Source of the DNA: PALSA-1003 sp963741315
Lineage (GTDB): Bacteria; Pseudomonadota; Gammaproteobacteria; Burkholderiales; Casimicrobiaceae
Length of the DNA stretch: 64,000 nt
NCBI GenBank assembly: GCA_963741315.1
Contig: CAVUHK010000008.1
Span: 620,001-684,000 of the forward strand
Direction of reading: 5' to 3'
The notes beneath the pieces were generated by a model. That model ran no database searches. It saw only the letters and a program-made list of their open reading frames with translations, and was not told where the DNA came from. The position numbers were made by a program, and so were the translations under genes. Positions 53,983 through 62,822 of the stretch are shown here, one piece after another; the first letter of the stretch is position 1; each line of letters begins with the position of its first letter.

Positions 53983-56213
53983 ATGCGATTCTCAGCCGCG
54001 ATGGTTGTGTTCGCGTTTCCGCTGGTAGCCGCACACGCGGCCACGTTCACCGTCACCAACCTCGGCGACCACGGCGCCGGGAGCCTGCGCCAGGCCGTCA
54101 TCGATGCCAATACCCTGGGTGGCGCCAATACGATCAATTTCACCGTGAGCGGGACCATTGTTCTCACGACGGGACCGATCCAGATCAAAGGCCCGTTGAG
54201 CATTGTCGGCCCGGGCGCCGGTAGTCTTACCGTCGACGGCAACGCCACCACTGGCATTTTCCTGATCTTTGAAAGCGCGTCGGTGCCGGCCTGCCCGACA
54301 TTGACGGGGCCCAGCGACTTCCTGGTGTCGATCTCCGGATTGACCCTGAAAAACGGCATTTTAAGGATTGCCAACAGTGCCGGCGGAGCCATACTGTCTT
54401 TCAAGAGCCTTGCGCTCGACTCTGTCATCATCAGAGACAGCACTGCAAAATTTGGAGGTGGGGTCGCCTTCCTTGTGCAGTATCCAGGGCAGTCGCTGAC
54501 GATCGCGAATTCACAGTTCATCAACAATGTCGCCATGCCCACCGTCGCTGGCGATATCGATGGATCTTTTGGCGGAGCGCTTCTCGCCACGGACCACTGC
54601 AATGGCGCGCGTATCGCGGCGACGATGACCATCGACGGGAGCGTGTTCAGCGGCAATCAGGTCAAGCCGCCTGGAAACGTGGATGGATCAGGTGGAGCGA
54701 TCGCTCTGGATTTCTCGGGCCCCGTGGTCATCCAGGACTCGCGCATCGTGGACAACCATGCCGACTCTACTCCCCTCGGCGCGGATTTCGGCTACAACTC
54801 GGGTGGTATCGGCGGCTACGCAAGAAGCTTGACCATCCGGCGATCGGAGGTCTCACAGAATTCCGCCGACTACGTCGGGGGCGTCGGAGCGTTCAATCAG
54901 GACGTCAATCTTCAGGGAGCCGGGTCCGCGATGCAACTCACCATCGTCGACTCCACCGTGTCCGGCAACGTCGTAAACCAAACCGTCGGCGCAATACTGG
55001 CGCTCGGCAATGTCGCAGCCACAGTCGCCAATTCCACGGTAGCGGCCAATGCCGCGAACTGGTTGAACCAGGACCCGAATAATCCGAGTGCCAGTGGCAT
55101 CGTTCTTTATACCGACGTCACGATTCCTCCTTCGGGGAGCAATGCGACGCCACCAACCCTGCAACTCGTCTCGTCGATTGTCGCGGACGGCCAGAGCGCC
55201 TCTCCCGATCTTGCGGCACTACATGTTCCACTGCCATTTTCAGTGAGCGCCAGCAATTCCCTGGTTCAATCTTTGGATCCCAACGTTCTCTTGTCAGGGT
55301 CCGGCAATCTGGTCGGCATCGCTCCGCAGCTCGGGCCGCTGGCCAACAATGGCGGACCGACGCGAACGCAGGCGCTGCTGGCAGGCAGCCCGGCGATCAA
55401 CGCCGGCAGCAATCCGATGAACCTCACCACCGATCAACGCGGCGCGGGCTTTCGCCGGACCAACGGCACGGCCACCGATATCGGCGCCTTCGAGTTCGTT
55501 CCGGCACTGGTCTACAAGCCGCTGGAACCGTGCCGCATCATGGACACGCGCAGCGCCACGCTGGCCAGTGGGGTGCAGGGGCCGATCGCCGGAAATTCGC
55601 TCAAGACGCTGCCCGGCTTCGTCACCGCCGGTCAGAACTGGGGCCAGTACGGCGGCAGCGCCGCGTCCGATTGCGGACTGACCAGCCCGCCGGGGGCATC
55701 GATCAATGCGGTAGCGCTGGTCGCGACCATACTCAATCCCAACTTCGATGCCTATCTCGGCATCAGCGACGTCAACGACCTGTCGACGGTGCTGTCGAAC
55801 GTGGCGCTTGAACTACACCGCGAACGCAGGGGCTGTCGACGATGTACATCGTGCCGCAGATTGCGTCGAACAACATCTACTTCGCGATGCCGGCGGGACT
55901 GTCGGCGCAACTGATCTACGACGTCGTCGGCTACTACGCCACGGCCGATGCGACCGCGCTGCAATGCACGACGCAGAGTTCGTCGCCGGTGTCGATTGGC
56001 AGCGGCGCGTCGGGCACCGCGACCTCGCCTGCGTGCAGTGCCGGCTACACGCTGACCGGCGGCAGTTGCGACAGCACTTCGTTCACCCTCAACTTGACGC
56101 AGAACAAGGCGTCAGGCGGCAACACGACCTGGCAGTGCGCGGCGACCAACCGTATTGGTGGAGCCGCCAATCTGACTGCGACTGCGAATTGCTGTCGCGT
56201 CCCCGGCAAATAG
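53983..56213 (+). CDS. secreted parallel beta-helix protein with PCRIMDTR module, copy D, frameshifted
   Basis: Same layout: signal peptide (SAAMVVFAFPLVAAHA), ATFTVTNLGDHGAGSLRQAV, rungs such as IRRSEVSQNSADYVGGVGAF, and the module from 55510. Two extra bases near 55809 and 55826 (compare the intact sister at 51170-51200) disrupt the frame; removing both restores NYTATQGLSTMYIVPQ-like sequence through NCCRVPGK at 56213 (742 residues). The last member of the array. Confidence 0.8.
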
Positions 56214-56293
56214 CTCTTGTCATTTCGAGGAGCGTAAGCGACGACATCGTGTCCGAATTCATTCGGACCGCGAACCAAGCCGTAACCGAATCA

Positions 56294-56385
56294 CGCGGTG
56301 ATTTGGGTGGCATACGGGCTGGTGCGCTTTGCGATGGGCGTGCTTGAGGCGGCGACAACGACTGGTTCCGGGCACGGTGAGGCGC
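56294..56385 (+). pseudogene. remnant of a clsB 3' end
   Basis: This stretch aligns with the last 90 nt of clsB (45222-45318): GCGGTGATTTGGGTGGCATA against GCGGTGATCTGGGTCGCGTA, then GCGATGGGCGTGCT, GGCGACAACGACTGGTT and GAGGCGCTG. Translated it reads AVIWVAYGLVRFAMGVL, then GGDNDWFRAR and a stop. Many differences fall at third positions, so it was once coding. No other clsB part is present. Confidence 0.7.
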
Positions 56386-56492
56386 TGGGCAAGCGCAAAC
56401 ACGTCGGCCGGCCACAAGTCATGCGCGGCGGAGGCGTTGACACTCGACCGGGCTGAAGCTAGTATCTCAAATTGCAATACGAATTGGGATAC

Positions 56493-56729
56493 ATGATGAA
56501 CACGGTCTCCATGCGCCTTCCGGATCACCTGCTGCGCGACCTTGACAAGCGCGCGGCTGAACTCGATATCCCGAGGACAGAGTACATCCGTCGGGCGATC
56601 GTCGCGATGAACTTTGCTATCGAGGATGCGAAGCGACGCGAACGCCTGCAGCGCGCCTCGCTCAAGGTGCGCGCCGAGAGCATGAAGGTCAATGCCCAAT
56701 TCGCCGCGGTCGAGCGTGTCACAAATTGA
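56493..56729 (+). CDS. ribbon-helix-helix antitoxin-like protein
   Basis: 78 residues. The N-terminal ribbon-helix-helix (VSMRLPDHLLRDLDKRAAEL, IPRTEYIRRAIVAMN) would bind operator DNA as a dimer; the C-terminal helical tail (RRERLQRASLKVRAESMKV) would wrap the toxin. It overlaps the MazF-like gene by 14 nt, the normal antitoxin-toxin order. ATG 56493 or 56496. Confidence 0.82.
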   Translation: MMNTVSMRLPDHLLRDLDKRAAELDIPRTEYIRRAIVAMNFAIEDAKRRERLQRASLKVRAESMKVNAQFAAVERVTN

Positions 56730-57069
56730 ATATGGTGCCATCTGGCTCGCCGATCTCAATCCGCGAAAGGGGACCGAGCCTGGCAAGACCAGGCCCGTAC
56801 TCGTCGTCCAGAGCCAAACGCTGCTCGACGCAGACCATCCATCAACGCTGATCGTTCCGCTGACGACCAACCTGGTCGATGATGCGGAACCGCTCAGGAT
56901 TCGGGTCAAGGCGTTCGCCGATCTGAAGCACGATTCTGACCTTCTGATCGATCAGCTGCGGGCAATTGACAATCGTCGACTGACCATCGGACCGATTGGG
57001 GTATGCTCTCCGGCGTTCATGCGCAAAGTACAACTGGCGCTGATCGAGGTGCTGGATTTGCCTGGATGA
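56716..57069 (+). CDS. MazF/PemK-family endoribonuclease toxin
   Basis: 117 residues from a GTG at 56716 (an ATG at 56692 is also in frame). Family blocks: YGAIWLADLNPRKGTEPGKT, RPVLVVQSQ, LIVPLTTNL and DLLIDQLRAIDNRRL. MazF toxins cut mRNA at short motifs and are blocked by the upstream antitoxin. The module sits just after the beta-helix array and the clsB remnant, where it could stabilise a recombination-prone locus (inference). Confidence 0.87.
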   Translation: MSQIEYGAIWLADLNPRKGTEPGKTRPVLVVQSQTLLDADHPSTLIVPLTTNLVDDAEPLRIRVKAFADLKHDSDLLIDQLRAIDNRRLTIGPIGVCSPAFMRKVQLALIEVLDLPG

Positions 57070-57130
57070 CCCATCCGCAAGCGATCGTCCCAAGCCCGTG
57101 CTTGAGCCGGCGAGCGCCGATAGCGCGACC

Positions 57131-58987
57131 ATGAGACACGCTTCCTCCGTTCACTTGCCATCCCCGACCGACCGCCCCGCCCGCGGCGACTGGCACACCG
57201 TCCGCACGCTCCTGCCGTACCTGCTCGCCTACAAGGGACGCGTCTTCCTCGCGCTCGCCTGCCTGATCGCGGCCAAGCTCGCCAACGTCGGCGTGCCGAT
57301 GGTGCTAAAGCAAATCGTCGACAGCCTCACGCTGTCGCCGCAGGGGCAACTCCTGGTGCTGCCGCTCGCCCTACTGGTCGCGTACGGCGCGCTGCGTCTT
57401 TCAACCACCGCCTTCACCGAGTTGCGCGAGTTCCTGTTTGTGAAAGTGGCGCAGCGCGCGGTCCGGACCATCGCCCTCAAGACGTTCCGTCACCTGCACG
57501 CGCTGTCGCTGCGCTTCCACCTGGCACGGCAGACCGGCGGTTTGACGCGCGACCTCGAACGCGGCACGCGCGGCATTTCCACGCTCATCAGCTATGCGCT
57601 ATTTTCCATCCTGCCAACGCTGGTCGAAATCGCGCTGGTCTCCGCGATCCTGATCGTGCGCTACGACTTCTGGTTCATCGGCATCACGATGTGCGCGCTG
57701 GCGATCTACATCGTATACACGGTGTCGATCACCGAATGGCGGACCGGTTTCCGGCGCCAGATGAACGAGCTCGACTCGAAGGCCAATACGCGCGCCATCG
57801 ACAGCCTGCTCAACTACGAGACGGTCAAGTACTTCAACGCCGAGGAATTCGAGGCGCGCCGTTACGACGAGTCCATGCAGCGCTGGGAAACCGCGGCGGT
57901 GCGCAGCCAGACCTCGCTGTCGCTGCTCAACATCGGGCAGAGCACGATCATCGCCATCGCGGTTACGCTGATCATGTGGCGCGCGACGCTCGGCGTGGTC
58001 GAGGGCACGATGACCATCGGCGACCTGGTGCTGGTCAACGCCTTCATGATCCAGCTCTACATACCGCTCAATTTCCTCGGCGTCATCTATCGCGAGATCA
58101 AGCAGGCGGTGGCGGACATGGAGCGCATGTTCCGCCTCATCGACGAGAACGCCGAGGTCAAGGATGCGCCGGGCGCGCCCGCGCTCAACGTGAGCGCAGG
58201 CGAAGTGCGCTTCGAGCACGTCGACTTTCACTACGAACCCAATCGGCAGATCCTGCGCGACGTGTCGTTCGCGATTCCTGCCGGCCGCACTGTCGCGGTC
58301 GTGGGCCCCAGCGGTTCGGGCAAGTCGACGCTGGCGCGGCTGCTGTACCGTTTCTACGACGTCAGCTCCGGGCGCATCACCATCGACGGCCAGGACCTGC
58401 GCGCCGTGCAGCAGACCAGCGTGCGCGCGGCCATCGCCATCGTTCCGCAGGACACCGTCCTGTTCAACGATTCGATCGAATACAACATCGCCTACGGCCA
58501 CCCCGGTGCGACGCATGACGAAATCGTTGCCGCGGCGCGCCTTGCGCAGGTGCACGACTTCGTGTCGGCGCTGCCCGAAGGCTACGCAACGCCGGTCGGC
58601 GAGCGCGGTCTGAAATTGTCCGGAGGCGAGAAGCAGCGCGTTGCGATCGCGCGCGCGATCCTGAAGAATCCGCGCATCCTGATCTTCGACGAAGCGACAT
58701 CGGCGCTCGATTCGCGATCGGAAAAACTCATCCAGGCGGAGCTCGAGGAGATCTCCGCCGATCGCACGACGCTGACGATCGCGCATCGTCTGTCGACAAT
58801 CGTCGACGCCGACCAGATCCTCGTGCTCGAGCGCGGGCGTATCACCGAACGCGGCACACACGGCGAGTTGCTCGCCGCGGACGGCTCCTACGCCCGCATG
58901 TGGGCCCTGCAGCAACAGGAAAGCCGCGAGTCTGCGGGCGTTGCCGAAGGCGACGTGCCGGCAGCCCCCTCTCAGGTCATCGCCTAG
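57131..58987 (+). CDS. Atm1/HMT1-type ABC exporter (half transporter)
   Basis: 618 residues. A six-helix membrane domain (about 20-320) is followed by an ATPase. The family-specific block YETVKYFNAEEFEARRYDES and QTSLSLLNIGQSTI places it in the ABCB7/Atm1 group, which exports glutathione-linked sulfur or metal compounds. Walker A GPSGSGKST, signature LSGGEKQRVAIARAI, Walker B ILIFDEATSALD and the H-loop AHRLSTI are intact. Start 57131 (MRHASS) is preferred; 57098 is open. It works as a homodimer in the inner membrane. Confidence 0.9.
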   Translation: MRHASSVHLPSPTDRPARGDWHTVRTLLPYLLAYKGRVFLALACLIAAKLANVGVPMVLKQIVDSLTLSPQGQLLVLPLALLVAYGALRLSTTAFTELREFLFVKVAQRAVRTIALKTFRHLHALSLRFHLARQTGGLTRDLERGTRGISTLISYALFSILPTLVEIALVSAILIVRYDFWFIGITMCALAIYIVYTVSITEWRTGFRRQMNELDSKANTRAIDSLLNYETVKYFNAEEFEARRYDESMQRWETAAVRSQTSLSLLNIGQSTIIAIAVTLIMWRATLGVVEGTMTIGDLVLVNAFMIQLYIPLNFLGVIYREIKQAVADMERMFRLIDENAEVKDAPGAPALNVSAGEVRFEHVDFHYEPNRQILRDVSFAIPAGRTVAVVGPSGSGKSTLARLLYRFYDVSSGRITIDGQDLRAVQQTSVRAAIAIVPQDTVLFNDSIEYNIAYGHPGATHDEIVAAARLAQVHDFVSALPEGYATPVGERGLKLSGGEKQRVAIARAILKNPRILIFDEATSALDSRSEKLIQAELEEISADRTTLTIAHRLSTIVDADQILVLERGRITERGTHGELLAADGSYARMWALQQQESRESAGVAEGDVPAAPSQVIA

Positions 58988-59076
58988 CGCCTCTTAAGCG
59001 TTTGTTTTGCCTTGGGTATTGGCATGGCCCTTGCGACCGTGCTATAAACCGGGGCAACGTTCTGAGATCGCGCTTG

Positions 59077-60000
59077 ATGAAACCTACCTTAACTATTGTT
59101 TTTGCAGCAGTTCTTTCCCTGGCGGGGGCCGCAGGTGCGGCCACGGCGCCCGAGACGACTGCCGCATTTGGTCCGCAACCGCTGCTCGACGGCAGTAAGT
59201 TGAAGCTGTCGTCGGCCAATGTACTGGTGCTCGACACCGGTGCGGGGAAGGCGATTTACGCCAAGGGCGCCGACTCGGTCACGCCGATCGCGTCGGTCAC
59301 CAAGCTGATGACCGCGATGGTTGTTCTCGACGCTGCGCTTCCGCTGGATGAAACCATCAGCATTGGCATGGAAGACCTCGACATGCTCAAGGGCAGCCAT
59401 TCGCGGTTACGTCTGGGCGCCGAGCTGCCGCGCCGTGAAATGCTGCGCCTGGCCCTCATGTCTTCCGAGAATCGCGCCGCGTCGAGCCTGTCGCGGCACT
59501 ACCCCGGCGGCAGCGCGGCATTTGTCGAGGCGATGAATGTCAAGGCGCGCAGCCTCGGTATGACGCGCACCCATTTCAGCGATCCTACGGGACTGTCGAG
59601 TGAAAACGTCGCGACGGCGAACGATCTCGCACGCATGGTGCAGGCCGCCGCCGAGTATCCCGCGATTCGCGAATTCACGACCACCCCCAGTCACTACGTC
59701 GAGGTGCAGCCGACGGGTCAGCTGCTGGGCTTCAACAACACCAACGCGCTGGTCAAGAACGGCACGTGGGATATCCAGGTTTCCAAGACCGGCTTCATTC
59801 GCGAAGCCGGCAAGTGCCTGGTCATGCTCACCACCATCGCCAGCCGGCAGGTCGTCATCGTCCTGCTCGATTCCTACGGCAGGCTCACGCGCATTGGCGA
59901 TGCCAATCGCGTCAAGCATTGGCTCGAGACCGGCGAGGCGCTGCCTGCGACGGCGGCGGTCAAGCCGACCGCCAAGGCCAAGCGCGTCAAGTCCACGTAG
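59077..60000 (+). CDS. D-alanyl-D-alanine endopeptidase, PbpG/PBP7-like
   Basis: 307 residues. A signal peptide (TIVFAAVLSLAGAAGAA) precedes the three active-site motifs of serine D,D-peptidases: SVTK (Ser nucleophile), SEN (SxN) and KTG (VSKTGFIREAGKCLVM). The block DMLKGSHSRLRLGAELPR and the lack of a C-terminal amphipathic anchor match PBP7-type endopeptidases that cut peptidoglycan cross-links. A Lys/Ala-rich tail ends the protein. Confidence 0.88.
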   Translation: MKPTLTIVFAAVLSLAGAAGAATAPETTAAFGPQPLLDGSKLKLSSANVLVLDTGAGKAIYAKGADSVTPIASVTKLMTAMVVLDAALPLDETISIGMEDLDMLKGSHSRLRLGAELPRREMLRLALMSSENRAASSLSRHYPGGSAAFVEAMNVKARSLGMTRTHFSDPTGLSSENVATANDLARMVQAAAEYPAIREFTTTPSHYVEVQPTGQLLGFNNTNALVKNGTWDIQVSKTGFIREAGKCLVMLTTIASRQVVIVLLDSYGRLTRIGDANRVKHWLETGEALPATAAVKPTAKAKRVKST

Positions 60001-60030
60001 CGCTCCACCGTTCGTCGTTCCCGCGGCCTT

Positions 60031-60118
60031 TAGTCCCCGCGAAAGCGGGGAGGGAACCCAGCGTCTTTGAAAGTCGCTGGGTTCCGGCTCGCGCCCGCCG
60101 TGCGGGCGCGTCCGGAAT
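60031..60118. repeat. palindromic interspersed element with three hairpins
   Basis: Three inverted repeats in a row: CCCCGC-GAAA-GCGGGG (60035-60050), GGAACCCAGCG/CGCTGGGTTCC (60053-60063 with 60075-60085) and GCGCCCGC-CGT-GCGGGCGC (60091-60109), then CCGGAATGACG. This resembles the small palindromic intergenic repeats seen in many copies in GC-rich proteobacteria. Lying between convergent genes, it may also end transcription from both sides. Confidence 0.75.
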
Positions 60119-60155
60119 GACGTGGAGTTGCGCAACGAACTTGCAATTCACCACA

Positions 60156-61824
60156 CTAGCTTGCCGGCCTGTGCTGTGAGAGCAGTTCGCGCGCATGTGC
60201 GCGCGTCTTGGCGGTGATTTCGTGCCCGCCCAGCATCCGCGCCACTTCCTCGATCCGCGCTGCGCCGTTCAATGCCGCGAGCTCGCTGCTCACCGCACTT
60301 GCGCGCGCCTTCTTGGTGACGCGATAGTGCGCGTGCGCGCCCGCAGCGACCTGCGGAAGATGCGTCACGCACAGCACCTGGCGGCGCATCCCGAGCTGTT
60401 GCAGTAACCGTCCCACCGAAGCCGCGACTGCACCGCCGATGCCGGCGTCGACTTCGTCGAAGATCAGCGTCGGCACGGTCCCGACTTCCGAGAGCACCAC
60501 CTGGATCGCCAGTCCCAGCCGCGACAGTTCGCCGCCGGACGCGACGCGCGACAGCGGTCCCAGCGGCTGCTTGGGATGTGTCGCGGTAAGGAATTCGACG
60601 CCCTCGCGGCCATGGCTCGCCGGCTCCGCCAGCGGCGGCAGTGAAACTTCGATGCGACCGCCTGCCATCGCCAACCCGCCCATGAGCGCAGTGACGCGAT
60701 TGCCGAGTTCGGCGGCGGCGAATTCGCGCTTCGCGGAGAGTTCCTCGGCGAGCGCGTCGTAATTCTTGCGCGCCAGCCTTTCGGCGCGCGCCAGTGCGGC
60801 GACATCGTTGGCGGCCGCGAGATTGGCCAGCGCGGATGCGGTGTCCTGCGCGAGTCCCGGCAGTTCCTCCGGACGGACGCGATACTTGCGCGCGGTGTCG
60901 TGAATGGCCGCCAATCGCGCTTCGACGCGCGCGAGCTCGCGCGGATCGAGATCGAGGCGCTCGCGATAGTGACGCAGCGCGCGGCCGGCTTCGTCGACGC
61001 GGATCAGGGCTTCGTCCACCAATGCAAGTGATGTCGACAAGCGACGGATCATGCGCAGACGCCTGCCGCAGCGTCTGCGCGAGTGCTGTCAGGCGCGACG
61101 CCAGCGCAGCTTCGCCATCGATAAGCTCGGCTTCACCCGCGTTTGCCGCTTCGAGCAGCGCGGCGGCGTGCGCGAGCCGCGACTGCGCGCCCGACAGCTC
61201 GGTCCATTCGGTCGCGCTCACGCCGAGCGCGGACAATTCGGCATGGCGCGCGGCGAGTGCCTCGCGTTCGGCGCTCTTTGTGGCGGCATCGCGCGTGGCC
61301 AACTGCTGCTGCTGCACGGCGTCGCGCCACGCCCGCCAGGCGGTCGCGACCTCGCTGGACAGCGACGCAAAGCCGCCGAAGGCGTCGAGCAATTCTCGTT
61401 GCGTCGCCGGACGGCCCAGCGACTGGTGCGCGTGCTGGCCGTGCAAATCGATCAGCAGTTCGCCGATCGCTTCAAGCTGCGCCAGTGTCGCGGGCGAGCC
61501 GTTGATCCACGCGCGGCTCTTGCCCTGCGCATCGAGCACGCGTCGCAACAGCAGCGAATCGGCATCGACCAGTTCGTGCTCGACCAGCCACGCGCGTGCG
61601 GCAGGCGCGTCGTCGAGGTCGAATGCGGCGGCGATTTCCGCGCGCTCGGCGCCCGGGCGCAACTGCCGCGCTTCGAAGCGGTCGCCCAGCAACAGCGACA
61701 GCGCATCGAGCAGGATCGACTTGCCCGCGCCGGTCTCGCCGGTGAGCACGCTGAAGCCGGCGCCGAACTCGGCTTCGAGCGTTTCGACAACGGCGAAATT
61801 GCGGATGGTGAGCAGGCGCAGCAT
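60156..61824 (-). CDS. recN: DNA repair ATPase RecN, frameshifted
   Basis: SMC-like repair protein. The N-terminal part has LTIRNFAVVETLEAEFGAGF and Walker A GETGAGKS, then coiled coils. The frame breaks near 61025 (after AHDPSLVD) and continues SLALVDEALIRVDEAGRALR to the signature LGPLSRVASGGELSRLGLAI, Walker B TLIFDEVDAGIGG and CVTHLPQVAA. The span is one base over a multiple of three, so one inserted base explains it. RecN aids double-strand break repair; since the two halves are otherwise perfect, a base-call error is likely. It lies 12 nt downstream of nadK. Confidence 0.88.
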
Positions 61825-61836
61825 GGGCGAACCGCC

Positions 61837-62802
61837 TTACTCGCTCGCCGGGCGCAGGCTTTCCGGCGTCTCACCCCAGTGCAGCTTGCGGCGAAGCATG
61901 GCGAAGTGATCGTGATCCTGAGGGTGGAGCAGCCGGACCCGATGCTCGGCGCGTCGGATCATCACGCGATCGCCCTCCGACAGCGAGAAATGCGCCTGAC
62001 CGTCGCAATGCAGGCTCGCCTCGTTGCCGCGCAGAAGCACGATCTCGATTGCGGCACTGTCGCGTACAACGGTCGGACGGTTGGTGAACGCATGCGGCGC
62101 GACCGGCACGAGCAGGATCGCGGGCACTTCGGGATCGACGATCGGACCCAGCGCGGACAGCGCGTACGCGGTCGAGCCGGTGGGCGTGGCAACGATCAGG
62201 CCGTCGGCGCGCATGGCGTATACGAAGCGTCCGTCGATCGCGACCGCGCAATCAATCATGCCGCCTTGTGCGCCGCGATTCACGACGACGTCGTTCAACG
62301 CTTCGGCGCGCTCGCTTGCTCCGGACTTGCGTGTGAGCGTGGCGCTGAGCAGCGTCCGCGTTTCCTCGACGTACGCGCCGGAGAGCATGGCGCCGAGTAC
62401 GGATTCCATCTCGGCGACAGGAACGTCGGTCAGGAATCCGAGTCGTCCCTGGTTGACGCCGATCAGCGGCACACCGAAAGGCGCGAGCTGGCGCGCGATC
62501 GCGAGCATGGTGCCATCGCCGCCGACGACGATCGCCAGCTGCGCGATGCTCCCGAGCTCACCGGTGGGCGCGGTCGGGTAGCCTTGCAATGGCGTGTCCC
62601 GGGCCGTCGCTGCGTCCAGAACCACGCGATGACCGCGCGCGGCCAGGAACTTGGCAAGGCGGCCCAGCGGTTCGGCGATCCCCGGGGAGGCATGGCGCCC
62701 GACCAGGGCGATGGTGGGGAAGGCCCCAAGGGTAACGCTCAGTTGATTACCTCCGTGCTTCGCACTCCGGTATTCGCCCTCGGGACGGCCCTTCGCGCTC
62801 AT
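61837..62802 (-). CDS. nadK: NAD kinase
   Basis: 321 residues. The motif VVGGDGTMLAIAR with the catalytic Asp, the NE/D-type block ALNDVVVNRGA and DGLIVATPTGSTAYALSALG are diagnostic. It phosphorylates NAD to NADP with ATP or polyphosphate. The first 25 residues look non-conserved, so a later start is possible. It is divergent from hrcA with only 20 nt between starts and upstream of recN, the usual betaproteobacterial order. Confidence 0.93.
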   Translation of the reverse strand: MSAKGRPEGEYRSAKHGGNQLSVTLGAFPTIALVGRHASPGIAEPLGRLAKFLAARGHRVVLDAATARDTPLQGYPTAPTGELGSIAQLAIVVGGDGTMLAIARQLAPFGVPLIGVNQGRLGFLTDVPVAEMESVLGAMLSGAYVEETRTLLSATLTRKSGASERAEALNDVVVNRGAQGGMIDCAVAIDGRFVYAMRADGLIVATPTGSTAYALSALGPIVDPEVPAILLVPVAPHAFTNRPTVVRDSAAIEIVLLRGNEASLHCDGQAHFSLSEGDRVMIRRAEHRVRLLHPQDHDHFAMLRRKLHWGETPESLRPASE

Positions 62803-62822
62803 GGCCGGGATTAAAGCATAAA

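Larger units (their letters stand above)
47036..56210 (+). repeat. five dispersed copies of a 700-nt C-terminal module
   Basis: The module encoding VYKPLEPCRIMDTR through CCRVPG occurs at 47036-47734, 48181-48879, 50878-51576, 53172-53869 and 55510-56210. Long DNA stretches are nearly identical between copies, so the region is prone to recombination, gene conversion and misassembly. Cys positions are constant: PCR, SDCG, LQC, PAC/PVC, GSC, WLC/WFC/WQC and the CC pair, except that copy A has ATCC for ANCC. Confidence 0.85.

Noticed and set aside
45503..56213. CRISPR array or integron-like cassette array
   Set aside because: The repeats are about 700 nt, lie inside coding sequences and lack short regular spacing; no integrase, attC-like sites or cas genes are present.
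62803..62822. CIRCE operator upstream of hrcA
   Set aside because: The 20-nt gap between nadK and hrcA starts holds no TTAGCACTC-type inverted repeat.
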